Of a stretch of 64,000 nucleotides of DNA, positions 12,128 to 55,480 are shown piece by piece. How positions within the stretch are numbered: position 1 is the stretch's first letter; each line of letters starts with the position of its first letter. The DNA is from Petrosia ficiformis (taxonomy: Eukaryota; Porifera; Demospongiae; Haplosclerida; Petrosiidae), in NCBI GenBank assembly GCA_947044365.1, contig OX345636.1, positions 21,678,548-21,742,547 on the forward strand. Direction: 5' to 3'. The notes under the pieces were generated by a model. It had not been told where the DNA came from. It did not search any database and saw nothing but the letters and a program-made list of their open reading frames with translations. The translations under genes and the position numbers were made by a program.

Positions 12128-15100
12128 GACTCCCGTTATCTGATATTAAATACATAACAATGCACATTAAGCTTTTGTGAAAAAACATGTTAGTCATATT
12201 GAATGTGTATTTATGTAATTCCTGCAATTTTGTTTTTGTGAATGCTATATATCTACCATGTAGTATTAACACTTGCTCATAAGTTGAGCAATGGATTTTT
12301 TGTAGCACTAGTGTTAACAGTTTATATTTTTGGATGGACAGATCAGTAACATTACAACATACATAGTGCTTACACATAATTAATTAACTGTATTACAAAA
12401 TTAGGATGAACAGACAATAAGAATTACATTATTATACATACATGTACATAGCCATAATAATTAAATTTTAGTTTATTATGCCATAGTTTTGTGCGTGTAG
12501 AAATTAACATCAGCACTTCAAACAAGATACTAGCAGACTTCAAATTGTGGAAAGGATAACAACATACTTTCTTTTATAAAGGTATGGCTATTTTTATAAT
12601 TGATGGATACTATTTCCCATTTAACTTTAGCAAAAGTATTAATTATTAGTGTCAAGATTCAAGGACTCGTAGACCACCCAAAAATAAATTTACAGAAAAC
12701 TATTATTACAAATTGTATACAATATCTCAAATGTATATAATGTTGTGCATAAGAACATTTTTTATGAACCTGTTTACAGTATATAAATCAAGGACATAGA
12801 CTTGTTATCAAAACAGAAATATAGCACACGTATATATATATATATATAGTAGATAAAAATCAGCAACAGTATAATGCTATAAGTAACCAGTTCTATTCTT
12901 TTGCACAGGATTACGTTTGTTACTGAGTTATTCAAGCAATTGTGCTGTAGTAAATCAGGGTGGTGGGCTTGGGGGCAATGTATGCTCCGACGACAATTTC
13001 AAATTTTGCTGAATTTCTAATGCAGCCTAAGTTAACCCCATCTAGAACACTTTAATACATTCAGTGAACAAACTACATTTAATAAGTACACAATGATCAC
13101 AATGATATTTTTTATGTGTACATACATACACAGACATACATGGCTACTTACATATTTTCTCTTGTCAAGTTACACATTTGTTTTTCTGTTGTTCACAACT
13201 GCAATGAAGATAGCAAATCATTGCAGCTTACAGAACCACTTTAGTTGGCCCACCAACTTTCACATCTAAATATATCTTTCAAATTGTATCAGAATTAACC
13301 CCATTGTGTGTAATGTTTTAGTAAATGTCTTGTGAGATTATATAAAACGAAATCCTAGCTGGTCTTCAGAAATTGATGTGAAATAACACACATGTAGTTG
13401 CTTAACCAAACAAGCTAATGTAAATTTTAACCCTGCATTATAATTATTGCTATCATTAGCTATGATGGGGTATATTCCTTTCCTATTCATTGCTTATACA
13501 TGAGGATAAATAAGAGTGTACAGTTTTATGGGCTCCTGATAGCATAAGTATACTCGCAAGTGTGGGTTAGCACCTCACCCAACTTTAATTTCGTTCCTAT
13601 ATCACTGTAAAAATTAAAAGTTATTTTAAATATCAGTTGGTTACAGGAGTTTCAGTGTAATTATATTCTCCTCAATGCTGATTTGTTTTTCCTGCTAGGA
13701 ACTATTTACTTATTTAAGTACTAGTTCAGGACTAGTATATAAAGTACATGTCATAATAAAGCATATTAACCAAAACATGCACAAATACAATGTATACAGC
13801 ATAGTATTATATAAGTATAACGTGTGGTGTATTACCACTCTAACACCTGTGAAACAACAAATCTACACAAATTTGTACTTATAATAACAAATAATATCTG
13901 TTGTATCTAAATTAATATGGGATTCTTTACTATGTAATGTATTTTATATACTAGTTAATATAGATTTTATATGTAGTCTGATCAGGAGCTTATTAATGAA
14001 ACTCATGTAACTATACATGAATTAAAATAACCATTATAATACAATGATATGAATTGACTGAGTTATCTTTTACTACACTGTGCAAGAGTAGTGTCACTAT
14101 TGTGACACATAACATAGTCATAGTAGATAGAGTTAGTTATATATAATTTGAGTGAAATGAATAGATAGACATGTGGTCACATGTTTTTTTGGATGAATAT
14201 TTGACAGAACATCAAAGTCATCCCATTTATTCAGACCTACATGTGTCCATGTTCCATTGATATATAGCTGTACAACACTTTCATGGTCCCTTTGTGCTCC
14301 TGTCAACTTTGTATTTGATCACCAATACAATGTACATTACAAAGTGAGAAAAAAATGTAACCTATATAATTAATATTATGCTTAATAAGTACTAGTGTGA
14401 AATCACTATGCACGAGGTGTACATACATAATTCACCAGTTACGCATGGACCACTGTGAACATGATTTTGCTTTTCTGACAGGAAAGATGTGTTTCCCAAC
14501 CAACTATGGGAATAGTTTTGTCATATCTGGTGAAAGCACTGGGCAACTGCCTCAACACAGATGAGCCCCCACTTTAGTAGCTTAATAATTATAGTAATAA
14601 TATTACTGATTTTAGCTCTCAGATTGCACCAGAATCCAAATTTAAAATTCTCCTGTGGAGGCATGCCCCCTGACCCCTCTAAGAGGGCACACGGCATGAA
14701 AGCATGCCCGCACATCCTTGCATGTACCCCAACAGACGGTCTTCAGCCCCTCCACTTTTACTTACCTGTCTCCTCTCCTGATTTGTGCATCACTGTATCT
14801 ATTATTAGTCGCTAAAATTAATAGAGATTGCAATTAATATGCTGTTTCAGCTTATAATATTAAGATGTGTATTTATGTATAAATGATGTAAAAAAAAGAA
14901 AGCTTAACGTTTTTTTATCTCTGCATGTTTTATAAATGTCAATGAATGGCTAAATGATAATTTGGGATATTTTCCCCAGTGCAGTGCATGCACAAAGGGG
15001 CCAAGCGTATACATTATGTATACATTAAACTCCATATATATAGGGATGGCCTACTGGCCATAAAAATTGGAAAATCACTTTGTAATAGTTAAGCAGTTTC

Positions 15101-16002
15101 TAAACTCATCAAACAGCTTGAAATTAGTCATATAAGAGTGTGTGTACCGTACAATGGCTAATGCAGTTTACAGTATACGTAATTCCTGTGCTATCAGTTT
15201 AGAAAAGTCCATTATTAAATTTTCAATGAATTAATTATTCATACAAAATGATCATAATATGTACAAGAGTTTTTTTAGCTAGTTTTCAGATAGTCTTCTG
15301 TTGTGTCAATGATAATTTGCAGTATTTGCATAATTATGTTCTTGATGTTTTATTGCCATCATTCGCTTTGTGATGAAGAATGAAGACTAAGATTATGCAC
15401 ATCTGCAGGATATGCCCACTTAAATGATTGTATAAATATGGTTCACTTTCATTTACTGTTCATGTTTAGACAGTGAATGTATAATGTACTATATACATGT
15501 ATCTCCTAGCATTTGTAAAAAAATCATGAATGCCCGACAACATGTGCTCTCCTTATAGCACAAAGTCTTTGATCATAATTATCATAGTCTTGCATAGCCA
15601 TTTTGCAGGCATGTGATAGTTTTGTCCAAAAATGGAAAATTCCATAATATATATCTTTTGTACAAACAATATTCTTGGTAGGTACATAACTAAACAATTA
15701 TTTGCTATATATGTTTTGTGATTTGTATGATCATTAATATTTTAAAAACTGATATTTTAGCTCTAGGCAGTGCCTCAGCCCTTCATCATTTCAAAATTGA
15801 TGTTTAGAACATGTCAGCACTTTAGTAAAAAGCAATTTGTTGTTTGTTTTATATACATAGCATATTAAATTATGACTTGATGAAATGTGAACATCAACAA
15901 TTTAACAATAAAAAGATATTACAACCAAACCAATAATAATTATTCTTAAACATCACAATTATTGTTTTCTAATAATTATTTTATCATCAGTTTCAGTATT
16001 GC

Positions 16003-16039
<37 letters not shown>

Positions 16040-16805
16040 AGTTTGTTCATGTTGAGCTACATTTCATCAAGTTATATAATAAATTCTCATATCATATAAG
16101 CATTGAATTGTTTCATGTATGCACTATGTATGCAGAAATGATATATACCAGAGAAGAGAAACAATGAACACTAAATGATGGCTCTTAGCTTTCGCCTTTC
16201 AACCATGACAGTCACATTCTAACTCCATGTACTTCATGTTATTACAAGTTTCTGGCAAGTGATTCAAATGTAGTTACACATGCACACAGCTAAGATAAAG
16301 AGGAAATCTATTATTTTTGTCAATAATTGTGAGTGTATGTTTTCTATATACTTTCTGCGATGGTTTTCAGTGAAATTTTCACATAATAGCACAAGTAATA
16401 ATTATTATAGTATATTATAATGATGTCATTGATGACCATCCATTTTCTTTTTCTTGTGCGGGGCAATTCCATTGTGAATTTAATGTGTGGGCCAAATTTA
16501 ATGTGTGGACCAACTCTAGAAGAATCACAGCAGTAGGCATCAGTATAGCAATGAGGCTACACTGAGGAGCTGAAAAAATAAATCAGGATAGGCTAAGCTG
16601 TTGTCATGGTGGTTTTATACCTCTGGTGATATGGTAGCTACCCCCACGTACCAAATCATCAGCTGCAGTGCATCTAAATTTCTGAAACAGTGTTAGTTTA
16701 ATATTGCAGTCATTTTACTAAATGTCTATATTGTTTATTGATCATATCTGAGTTTTTGGACTGATCTCTAGGATACAAAGTAAGCTGATATTAATTGCAT
16801 ACCTT
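12128..16805. other. Long gene-poor stretch with scattered repeats
   Basis: No exon-like frame with recognisable protein similarity was found. It holds a repeat piece at about 14540-14760 (CTCTCAGATTGCACCAGAAT, then GGAGGCATGCCCCCTGACCC), a block at about 14985-15290 repeated at 39640-39940 (shared ATCAAACAGCTTGAAATTAG), and a TA run at about 16003-16035. The rest is AT-rich DNA in which I see nothing. Confidence 0.5.
14540..14760 (+). repeat. Interspersed repeat fragment with GC-rich palindromic core
   Basis: Carries CTCTCAGATTGCACCAGAAT followed by a core GGCATGCCCCCTGACCCC. From memory this combination resembles a dispersed element common in marine invertebrate genomes. The frame on either strand is not protein-like. 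Confidence 0.4.
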
Positions 16806-17192
16806 GCACTTTCTTTAAACTGGGACTATTTGGTGGGAATGACAAACCACAACATATATACACTCAAGTGTGTATATAAGACTGTAGTCCTATCAGTTGT
16901 GGGGAACTGAAGTTCTATTATACCCACAACCTAAAGTGCCGTCAGAATCCACAGAGTGGTAAGTCCCACGAAACGACCAGGAAAGACCACAATTTCCAAA
17001 GTGGATCCTTTAAGCTAGGCATCATCCCTCATTACCCAAGGCTTTGGAATATAGCTAATGTGATATATAGAGAAGTTTTTTATTATGAAGCAACCCTCCT
17101 AACGGTGTTACATTAGCAATGAAGACAGATACTCTCTTTCCAGGAAACAACATGACCGCAGCTGGACCAAATAGTCCCAGTTTGATGGGCAC
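16806..17192. mobile_element. Small TIR element (about 390 bp)
   Basis: The 18-bp inverted repeats AAACTGGGACTATTTGGT (16817-16834) and ACCAAATAGTCCCAGTTT (17166-17183) are perfect complements, with weaker pairing just outside (TTGCACT against GGGCACT). There is no coding capacity. It lies directly beside the tRNA-like sequence at 17209. Confidence 0.65.
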
Positions 17193-17208
17193 TCTTTTTT
17201 TTTAAGGG

Positions 17209-17280
17209 GGCAGCGTGGCTTAGTGGTTGGAGCTTGAGCCTCCTGATCAAAAGGTCGGTGGTTTGAGTCCAGCTGCAGTC
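17209..17280 (+). repeat. tRNA-derived SINE-like sequence
   Basis: Has a clear A box (TGGCTTAGTGG) and B box (GGTTTGAGTCC) at tRNA spacing. The ends partly pair as an acceptor stem (GGCAGCG with TGCAGTC, one A.A mismatch) and the D stem pairs (GCTT/GAGC), but the anticodon stem is poor. It is followed by an A-rich run at about 17287. This fits a pol III-driven tRNA-derived SINE head better than a working tRNA gene. Confidence 0.6.
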
Positions 17281-19619
17281 ATGAGGTTAAAAAAAACTTC
17301 TCTATAATTATATCTAATCAATTTGATTATATATTTTTTCATTGTTGTCACATCGTTGTTTTAATTACAAAAAATCAATAAAACATCTAGGTTATATAAT
17401 TATCATATAACCAAGTTTCTTTGATGAACATTAATGTTCATCAAAGAAACTATAAACAACTACAATATATGGCACTATATGTTTTTAGACCAGTTGTCTC
17501 TATCTATAAGATATGATTGTCCAATGTCCATGCAGACATTTGTTTAAAGTGCAAGACTCCATGACCACGAAAAAAATTGAATGGTACAGCTTTAACTACA
17601 TCAGTGAAGACAACTATAAATTCTTGAACCATATGTTATTTAACAAAAAATATCTTCAAATATTGATATATAACTACTGTATTCAAAACAATCTTCTGAC
17701 TCTGTGGCGATATGTACAACACTCCACTCTTGTAACAGATACCATGTATTGATACACATTGTGATCTATCAAACAAGAAAATAGAAATAAATTGCTACAA
17801 TAGTTAGCATTAAAAAAGTTATATAATATGTATATAATACATCTACATGTGTAAGTGTTATAGAGATATTTCAATAAACAATTAACATTGAAACATAGAT
17901 TTTTATAATACCCACGGCACACCTGTTAGTTGACCATCAACCTCACCACAAAACTTTTCAATATTATCCTTATATATATATCTACATTGCACTGAGTCCC
18001 TATAGTAATAGAAGCATGTAATAGTTTAACTTTCTGAAACTTTAACCAGTATATGCAGGTTTGTTAAGAACATGCCTGATAGGATTTCATCACCAAGATA
18101 TAGCCGAGGAACTGTGACGTATATTGTCCAGAACAAACAGCAAGTTTATGACAAAGCTGTTGCTGATGTTGTATTGCTATGAACTCAGCTATTTCACAAT
18201 CTGTGGATTCACAGGTTGCTGAGATAGACATAAATATGTAGCTATATACACCTACAGCAAAAGTAAAACACAAAGAAGCGATACTCATGTAAGGTTGTTA
18301 CTGATGTGGAAGTGGTTAGTTTCTAAGGTACCATCCCCATCTTGTTCCTGTGCTTTTTCAGTTTTGATATCCCTACATACTAATCCATTATCATGTTTAA
18401 AATGTATTATTATTCTTTAGCATTTCAATTGGGGGTGTGGGGGAGTATGTATTATTATTCATGATCAATTACAACCCCCTCCCCGGATCCCCCAATTATA
18501 GTCAATTAATTGGCATAGTGTGCCAAACCACACTGCTGCAAAATCTCAGTCCAACTGAGTCTGTAACAGTGTCAGAGAATTCGGAATTAACCTCTGATGG
18601 GATTGCCCTACCTTACCTTAGTTACAATGGACTTGTATCTTTTAGCAATAATTTTATTATCGTTACTGTCCCTGGGAAGTAATACACTTGGGAAACTGTT
18701 TGATGAGATTGTTCAAGGTAATTTAATTGATGATGGACTATGCTGACTTATAATATTAAAATGTTCATGTACTTTTTCGGTTTTGATGTCCATAAATGTT
18801 ATTTCATTTTATTGGAAAATGCTTTCATTATTCTCAAGTTTATATAGCATCATAGGTATTTTTCATAATGAATGAGCATATAAATTGATGTCTTAATTCA
18901 ACTATCGTTACATGATTTCATATGAACAGTATACTTACACATTTTTTGAATCTAATACTGATTGGGGCAAAAAAAAAACAAACCACTTCCATAATATACG
19001 TACATACCGTACATAAGCAACTACAGTGAATACATATAGCTATGCTTTTGTAGGATGTATGGTTTGCTTAATCTTGTTGCTGACATACAACCCAATATGT
19101 GTGCTTTTTCGTTTTGAATATTCCAACATGTTCTTTCATGTTATTAATAAAATTGTTTTATTATATTGATGGACGGATACCAAACTTACTATACTCTGAT
19201 TCAGGTGTGCATGAGTAGTTCACAAGTAATCGTTTAGTACTCAATTGTACCAATACTAACTTTATAATGATAAAGTTGCTAATTGACTTTGTATATATAA
19301 TTTTATTTCATGGTCAACTATAGTAATAATAAAATCTGAGACCTATGAGAACTCTGATAACTTATATATTTACTAATATTTACTACAATAAGAGTATAAA
19401 ATTTGTAACTTGCCCTATTTCCTAATTTAACGAGCGCCGTCAGGACGGGACCCTCGTCTACGTGGCAAGGTAATACAAACTATAATTTTTTTCGAAATAT
19501 AATATGCCAAAAGATTATAATTATCATTGCTCGTTTGTATGGTCATATAATAATGAGAATGTTTACTTCAGATTGTTTAGTTTGTGTATAAAACATATTA
19601 AGTTATAAAACCGTACTGG
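17281..19619. other. Gene-poor repeats
   Basis: Contains pieces of a dispersed repeat (about 18060-18390 and 18760-19130) with GTGCTTTTTCGGTTTTGAT-like and CACTTCCATAA...CGTACATAAG blocks, also seen inverted at 29885-30055. No convincing exon; the short open frames here fall inside these repeats. Confidence 0.45.
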
Positions 19620-19725
19620 CATGTTAGTTTTTATAATAATATTATAATAGATAATTTATATATATATAATATATATATAATTATATAATATATATATATA
19701 TATATAAATTATATAAACTAACATG
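19620..19725. repeat. Palindromic TA-rich foldback
   Basis: CATGTTAGTTT on the left and AAACTAACATG on the right bracket an almost pure A/T palindrome, giving a 106-bp cruciform-capable sequence upstream of the transposase gene. It may be an independent MITE or part of the element's left end. Confidence 0.6.
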
Positions 19726-19977
19726 TCACTACTTATTACTTTATAACTGAAAGATTTTAGTATGATTATACTAGTCTCTTCCTTGTCTATACTATAAGTC
19801 TTACATTTTAGTCTCTGTATTATCTGAAAGAAGAAAGAAAGATCCTCAATTCCACAAAGACAGCATACTGTCGTTTCCGGTAATCTTGCAACGGCGCTCT
19901 CAAACCGGAGATGACGTAACCTAATTTTTTTTGCTTAGTCAGCAAACAATTTCTAGCGGGAATTTTGAATTTTAATA

Positions 19978-20967
19978 ATGGATTCTTACGAACCGACTCG
20001 AACCATTGCTTACAGCAATGATTTGAGATGGAGGATGGTGTATCAAAGGAAAGTACTGAAGTATAACTATGCAGAGATCTCCAGAAATCTCGGTGTAGAC
20101 AAATCTACAGTTCAAAGGACTGTTGTTCTGTTTGATACAACTGGTGCTGTTGATAAAAAAGTCTACCCCAAGGAAAATTCATTCAGAAAGCTGACACTTC
20201 CAGCTCAATTACTCATTCTAAACCTTATTATCGAAAGACCTTCTGCTTATTTAAGTGAGATTCAACAGGAAATTGAAAATACACTTCAGATTGAAGTAAG
20301 TATTTCAACTATATGTAGATTTTTAAAAGAAAATGGTTTCTCCAGACAAAAACTACAGCGAGTTGCACTACAACAAGATTTACTCTTAAGAGACCAGTTC
20401 ATGTCAGACGCATCTGTCTTTTCACAAGAAATGTTTGTGTTTGTGGATGAAACAGGAGCAGACCAAAGAAATTGCCTTCGAAAATATGGGTACAGTCTAC
20501 GTGGAAAGACTCCTGTATCTCATGAGTTCGTAATTAGAGGAGAAAGGGTTTCTGCAATTGCATGTATGTCGTCATCTGGAATACTGGATATTAAAACAGT
20601 TAAAGGAACATCTGATGGAGATATATTTTATGACTTTACACAGACACATCTTCTACCATACTTAATGCCATATAATGGTATTAATATGCATTCCGTAGTT
20701 GTTTTAGATAATTGTTCAATTCACCATGTCTATGAAGTTAGAAAGGCAATTGAAGATGTTGGTGCTCTAGTTCTGTTTCTACCACCATACTCACCAGACC
20801 TTAATCCAATTGAGGAAGTATTTTCAAAAGTAAAGTACAGTCTTAAAACAATATCTATAGAACTACCACACATTACAGACCTGAATACTCTTCTATTAGC
20901 AAGCTTTACAACAGTAACAATGGAAGATTGTGTTGGATACATTAATCACTGCAAAATTTATTATTAA
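19978..20967 (+). CDS. Tc1/mariner-IS630-type DDE transposase, intact
   Basis: An uninterrupted 329-aa frame with a standard ATG. The N-terminal helix-turn-helix (about residues 12-60: YNYAEISRNLGVDKSTVQRT) binds the element ends. A second paired-like HTH follows, then the DDE catalytic core: first Asp in FVDETGAD (about residue 158), second in VVVLDNCSIHH (about 243), and Glu in PPYSPDLNPIEE, 34 residues after the second Asp. This enzyme cuts and pastes its own DNA. The length is typical, there is no stop or frameshift, and all three acids are present, so it could be active. It ends 80 bp from the stop of the convergent SHOCT gene at 21047-22055. Terminal inverted repeats were sought at 19430-19480 and 22560-22615 and could not be settled by eye. 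Confidence 0.92.
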   Translation: MDSYEPTRTIAYSNDLRWRMVYQRKVLKYNYAEISRNLGVDKSTVQRTVVLFDTTGAVDKKVYPKENSFRKLTLPAQLLILNLIIERPSAYLSEIQQEIENTLQIEVSISTICRFLKENGFSRQKLQRVALQQDLLLRDQFMSDASVFSQEMFVFVDETGADQRNCLRKYGYSLRGKTPVSHEFVIRGERVSAIACMSSSGILDIKTVKGTSDGDIFYDFTQTHLLPYLMPYNGINMHSVVVLDNCSIHHVYEVRKAIEDVGALVLFLPPYSPDLNPIEEVFSKVKYSLKTISIELPHITDLNTLLLASFTTVTMEDCVGYINHCKIYY

Positions 20968-21046
20968 TCAAATTGATTGTGTAATAACCAAACTTTAAAT
21001 ATTTGTCAATTATAAGCAAACATGAAAGGATATATATACCTCTTGT

Positions 21047-22055
21047 TTATGAATTAAGCTTGCGAAAAGAACAGATTATACTTTCCTTTTGTTCCTTGAA
21101 CTCATTTTCATTTATAATACCATCATCAAGTAGCTGTTGAAGATACCTCAGCTGTTCATAATTTTTCATTCTTAATTCAATAGATTTGCCAGGAGAAAAA
21201 CATGGTACTACTGGTGTTAAAGATTGATTAACAGGCTTTTCAGCAATAGTTTTGGCAAATGCTACTGCAGCAGTGGTTATAGCTTCACACATGTTTTCTT
21301 TTTTGGGTTCCTTTGACGTAATTCCTGAAAAGGTAGGAACATTTGGAGGTGTGTCATAGTTGTCATACAAGTCAGCAGCTATCATTCGAGCCCACAAACG
21401 TAGCCTAGGAGTATCAAACACTTCACTGTGCTTTTCCTGAAGATTTTTATAGATTTCATCCACTTCAGCCTCCTTGTCTTCTCGTGTTACATCAGTTCGT
21501 TTCCGCTTATTGGTCTTAATTGCATCTGATCTACCATCACACCATAGTACCAGTTCCCCACCATTTGGGTGTTTCGAGTACATAGATTTCAAGTCATCAC
21601 TTGTAACAAGGCAGAGCTTACAATGTTGTGGTCCATCATAATAACCAACATTAAAGTGAGTAGTATCAGACACTTGATCTTTAAATTCATCCATTAACTT
21701 TACTCTAATTGCTGCTACAGACTCAAATTTGGTATCAAAATGATGAAGCTCTCTAATAATTACATCACTTTTCTTGGATGGGTTAATGATTTTTACTTTA
21801 TACGAGTATTTTGGAGGCTATATCAGTTGAAAAAAAAGCAGTATTACAGAGTCATACTTGACATACAATTATAATTATTACTTGTAGATCTAACTGCAAA
21901 CATAATGGCAAGTTATACAAAATTATACTTACAATAGCAGCTTGAATGTTCGATGTGGTCCCAGTATTAAGAATAATCTGATTAGATCTACCAGTATGCT
22001 GCTGAACAGCTATTACTTGACGCAAAATATCAGGAGTCAATGCCATAGTAAACAT
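21047..22055 (-). CDS. SHOCT-domain protein, two exons, convergent with the transposase
   Basis: Exon 1 is 22055-21933 and exon 2 is 21817-21047. The donor GTAAGT and acceptor TGATATAG are clear and the phase is 0, giving about 297 aa (start at 22055, or 22046 three codons later). The C-terminus reads LRYLQQLLDDGIINENEF followed by KEQK, a SHOCT motif, a short oligomerisation-type domain often found at protein ends. The middle has a charged KRKR segment (possible nuclear signal) and a Cys pair (HCKLC). I do not recognise the rest. Its tight convergent placement beside an intact transposase suggests a second gene of the same mobile element, perhaps an accessory or DNA-binding factor; that is inference. 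Confidence 0.75.
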
Positions 22056-24190
22056 TACAGCAAACACCACATGATCAGAGTAAATTGATTGGCTAAATGT
22101 TATACCACACCCATTCCCGCTTTGACATTTTTTGTTATGCAAATGACAGTACACAGGTCCTCAAAACTGCTGACGTTCGAGTAACGTGCACAGCACATGA
22201 CTTTGAAAAATTGAAATAGGCGGAGTTTGAAAGTAATGGAGAATGCTTGGAGCCAGTACTCGATGTTGTAGCAACCACTACCCAAATTTTGTTTGCTTTT
22301 ATGTAGTGCTTTGCTAGCGATAGTCATGATACAGGAGTAGTTATGTTTTGATGTGTCCAGATGCCTCCACGAGTCTTCTCAAGTCTGGAAACAGTAACCG
22401 TGAGTTATAAACATTGTGATAACTTTATAACCGAAAGGTTTAAGAAGAATTCCTACGTTATTTTTTTTCCTTGTATAATTTGAAGTCTACCAGTACCCCT
22501 TTTGAAATGTCAATGTTTTTATTTTTCCAGAAAAATTGCTAACAGACACACAGACACACAGACAAAACGATTACCGTACCCTTCCGCCTACGCTATATAC
22601 GCGGCGAGGGTAATTATGTGGTGCAATTTGCCAAAAGTGTTGTGTGCACTGTAAAACATGAATGGGATATTTTAACCCTCAATTGGTTACATGAGTTTCA
22701 ATTCCTCCTGAGAATGTATAAGTCAATGCTTCTTTCTTGTCTAGCTAGGTATATAATGTTTGCATGTAGTAGTTTCATTTTGATCTATATTGACAAATTA
22801 TGGCGGCATGATAGCAAAAGCAATACAATGTGGTAATGTTTCAAATATTTGTGGAGTACATCACATGTTATTAATACACATTCATGTAAATGTACATGAA
22901 TTATGAGAGATCAATAGATATAATTATGTCAGTGAAATGGTAGGAGTTTCTACTCCTTCTGTCTCTTTGTAAGGTTAGTGGTGTAAACTCTCATGAGAAT
23001 AGGGGTCAAAAAAACAAATGCGAGTATTTTTCTTTTCCTAGTCTGTTTTTGCATTAGTATATAATGGACTTCATAATTAATTATTATTATTAATTCTTCA
23101 TTCACTACTTGCACTTGATGCTTGAGGGCAAAGATCCTCTTGTAGCTTTCCTCCAAGCTTTACAACATTTCTTCAGTATTCACATAATTATAGCCTGACA
23201 AAACCTGTAAGCATCTTTATCAATCTTGGAAACTGTTAATTTGATGTTTCTTGACATCCAATTGGGAAGACTCCTTTGTCTGTTCAATATGTGGTATTTT
23301 CCTGATGCCATGATTGTCTGTGATTTAGGTTTTCACAGATACATTCTTGAAGCTTTTGAGAAAGATGTGGAACACATTCCTACTACAATTTCCAAGAGAA
23401 GCAAATAAATATTACATATATGATTATAATTATAAGCAGATCACAAGAGCTGCTTCTTAACTATACTACAAAAGAACAGCTTGAAACAACTTAAAGAGCT
23501 CAAGATTACAGGCTACCAGCCAATTTATACTTCTAAGAGAGGAAGGTGAGCTTTCTCGGAATACTCTGGATGATTGTTTAGTTTTGGCAATACAGGATGA
23601 TATGAATACCACTATAATTCCATCCATAACAGAAAGATTAAAAAGTAAACATCTGATATTGGATGATTATGACATTATACTAGCTATAGGTTTTATCATT
23701 TAATCCATGTTTGGATGAACATGGAAATACATCCAATATGGCAGACCGGTACCACTTGATGTAGTCCCATCTATAGTGGGATGATTCAAAACATCTCAGC
23801 TAGCTGGATGATTATTATATTAGTTTAAATCCATGTTTGGATGTAAAGCATATACCTAATTAATAGAAGGTATGACTAATAGTAGAGATGATATGTATAG
23901 TAACAAATTAATAATTCTTAATTCAATCTTAATAATGTAATAATGGCAACGAATGAAATAACTTTATAGGATGAACAACATACTTTATTAATAAGAATGT
24001 ATAAGGTAATATGTTTACTAAGACTGATTTGATTATAATACTTTAGAATAAAATAACTTTCGGCCGTACGGCTTCCTTTGTTTCCACTAGCGCCACCTAT
24101 CATAAGTCAATAAAACTGCTCGTTGCATAGGGAGACCTTCATTCGCCGTACAGCCGGCTTGGTTAAAACTGAGGCCATTCTTCTGCAGTA
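22056..24190. other. Intergenic between the transposon genes and the matrix-protein gene
   Basis: No exon recognised. Contains AATCCATGTTTGGATG twice (23702 and 23826). The 130 bp before 24191 are GC-richer (GCCGTACGGCTT, CGCCGTACAGCCGGC) and are the likely promoter or 5' UTR of the gene starting at 24191. Confidence 0.45.
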
Positions 24191-54320
<30,130 letters not shown>

Positions 54321-54368
54321 GTAAGATATAATTATATGAACATAATAATAATATTCATAATTATATAG

Positions 54369-54910
54369 TTGTATGGCATATACATGAATGGCATGCACAC
54401 ACCTACACATACATGTATATTATACAGACACACACACATTCAATAATATCCATGCTTCTATTAATAATTATTAACAATGGCGTCCTCTTGTAAAGATATA
54501 ATTTCTGGAGTCGCTGAAACTCTCTTTTACATACTTCCTGAAGAGATGATCTCAATAATTGTACATCAGAATTTTACTATGAATGTGATTGGAATGGTGC
54601 TAGAATCATTGTGATAGTTTGACAAACAAAAAAATGATTTGTCTGGGATATAATAATAATAATAATATTATATGATCAAAGATTTTGCCAGTTTTGCAAC
54701 CTGCCAATTTTCTACCTTAAAGAGGATCTCTGGCTGTCTAGAAGATGTTGTTAGCCATAAAACACTAGATATCAAAAAGTATGTGTGTATTAAGAGTTGT
54801 TTCTATAATTTTAGCAGAAATTTCAGCTCATCACTTCCAATTGAAATGTATAGGCGGCCATTTCTTTCGATGCCATCCCTACATAGAGAGTACTACCGTA
54901 CTCTCTGATA
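54369..54910. other. Spacer between the matrix gene and duplication copy B
   Basis: The CA-repeat intron start copied from the Calx-beta 7 to 8 intron breaks off at about 54440. The rest is unique AT-rich DNA ending in AGAGAGTACTACCGTACTCTCT, an inverted repeat at the duplication edge. No gene recognised. Confidence 0.5.
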
Positions 54911-55189
54911 ATCGGTCAATATTGTTCATACAAAAACAATACTAGATCATTTGCGTTCACTTTGACCTCAAAAGATATTCATGTACAGACAAAGCTACGT
55001 AGCTAGATTCCATGCCTAATTGAACAGCTATGATTACGTATACCTAATTAGTATATATAGCCTCGTCAATGCATCAGCAGTTTTTAATACACCATATAGT
55101 ACAGTTATGCACTCACCTAGCCTATATATCTTTTGCATCTGCCCTCTATACCCATACTCGTTGTAACCATCTAGGAAGTGCACGATCTG

Positions 55190-55480
55190 TGTACACAGTG
55201 AATTGGTGATCCCAGAGCTATGTTCTGTAGTGCTTGATTGGCCAGACTACTCCCGGGCCTCTAGTTGATAATTCGCACCCAAACCCTCACCATTAGCACC
55301 AATGTGGAGGACAAATTGCTTTGTAAAGCCTGGGGAAGGTGGTGATGTAAGAAACGTCTTCATGTAAGCAACTTCTTCATGTGTTCAAATGCAACACAAC
55401 ACTTGTCCATCCACTGGAACTTAGCATTAGACACAACAATAGATACATTAGACTTGCTATTTGTGAAAAACTGTAGACAA
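55190..55480 (-). pseudogene. Ty3/gypsy RT-RNase H fragment, copy B
   Basis: Matches 1490-1790 on the minus strand, with an internal rearrangement (CTTCATGTAAGCAACTTCTTCATG duplicated) and a broken frame. After it the sequence jumps to the equivalent of about 3870, skipping about 2.1 kb. Confidence 0.65.

Noticed and set aside
17209..17280. Functional tRNA gene
   Set aside because: The A and B boxes are good, but the anticodon stem and T stem have mismatches and an A-rich run follows; a SINE head is more likely.
19430..22615. ATTACC...CGAGGGT-like blocks at 19437-19475 and 22570-22612 as transposon TIRs
   Set aside because: They resemble each other only loosely and in direct, not inverted, orientation, so the element ends stay undefined.
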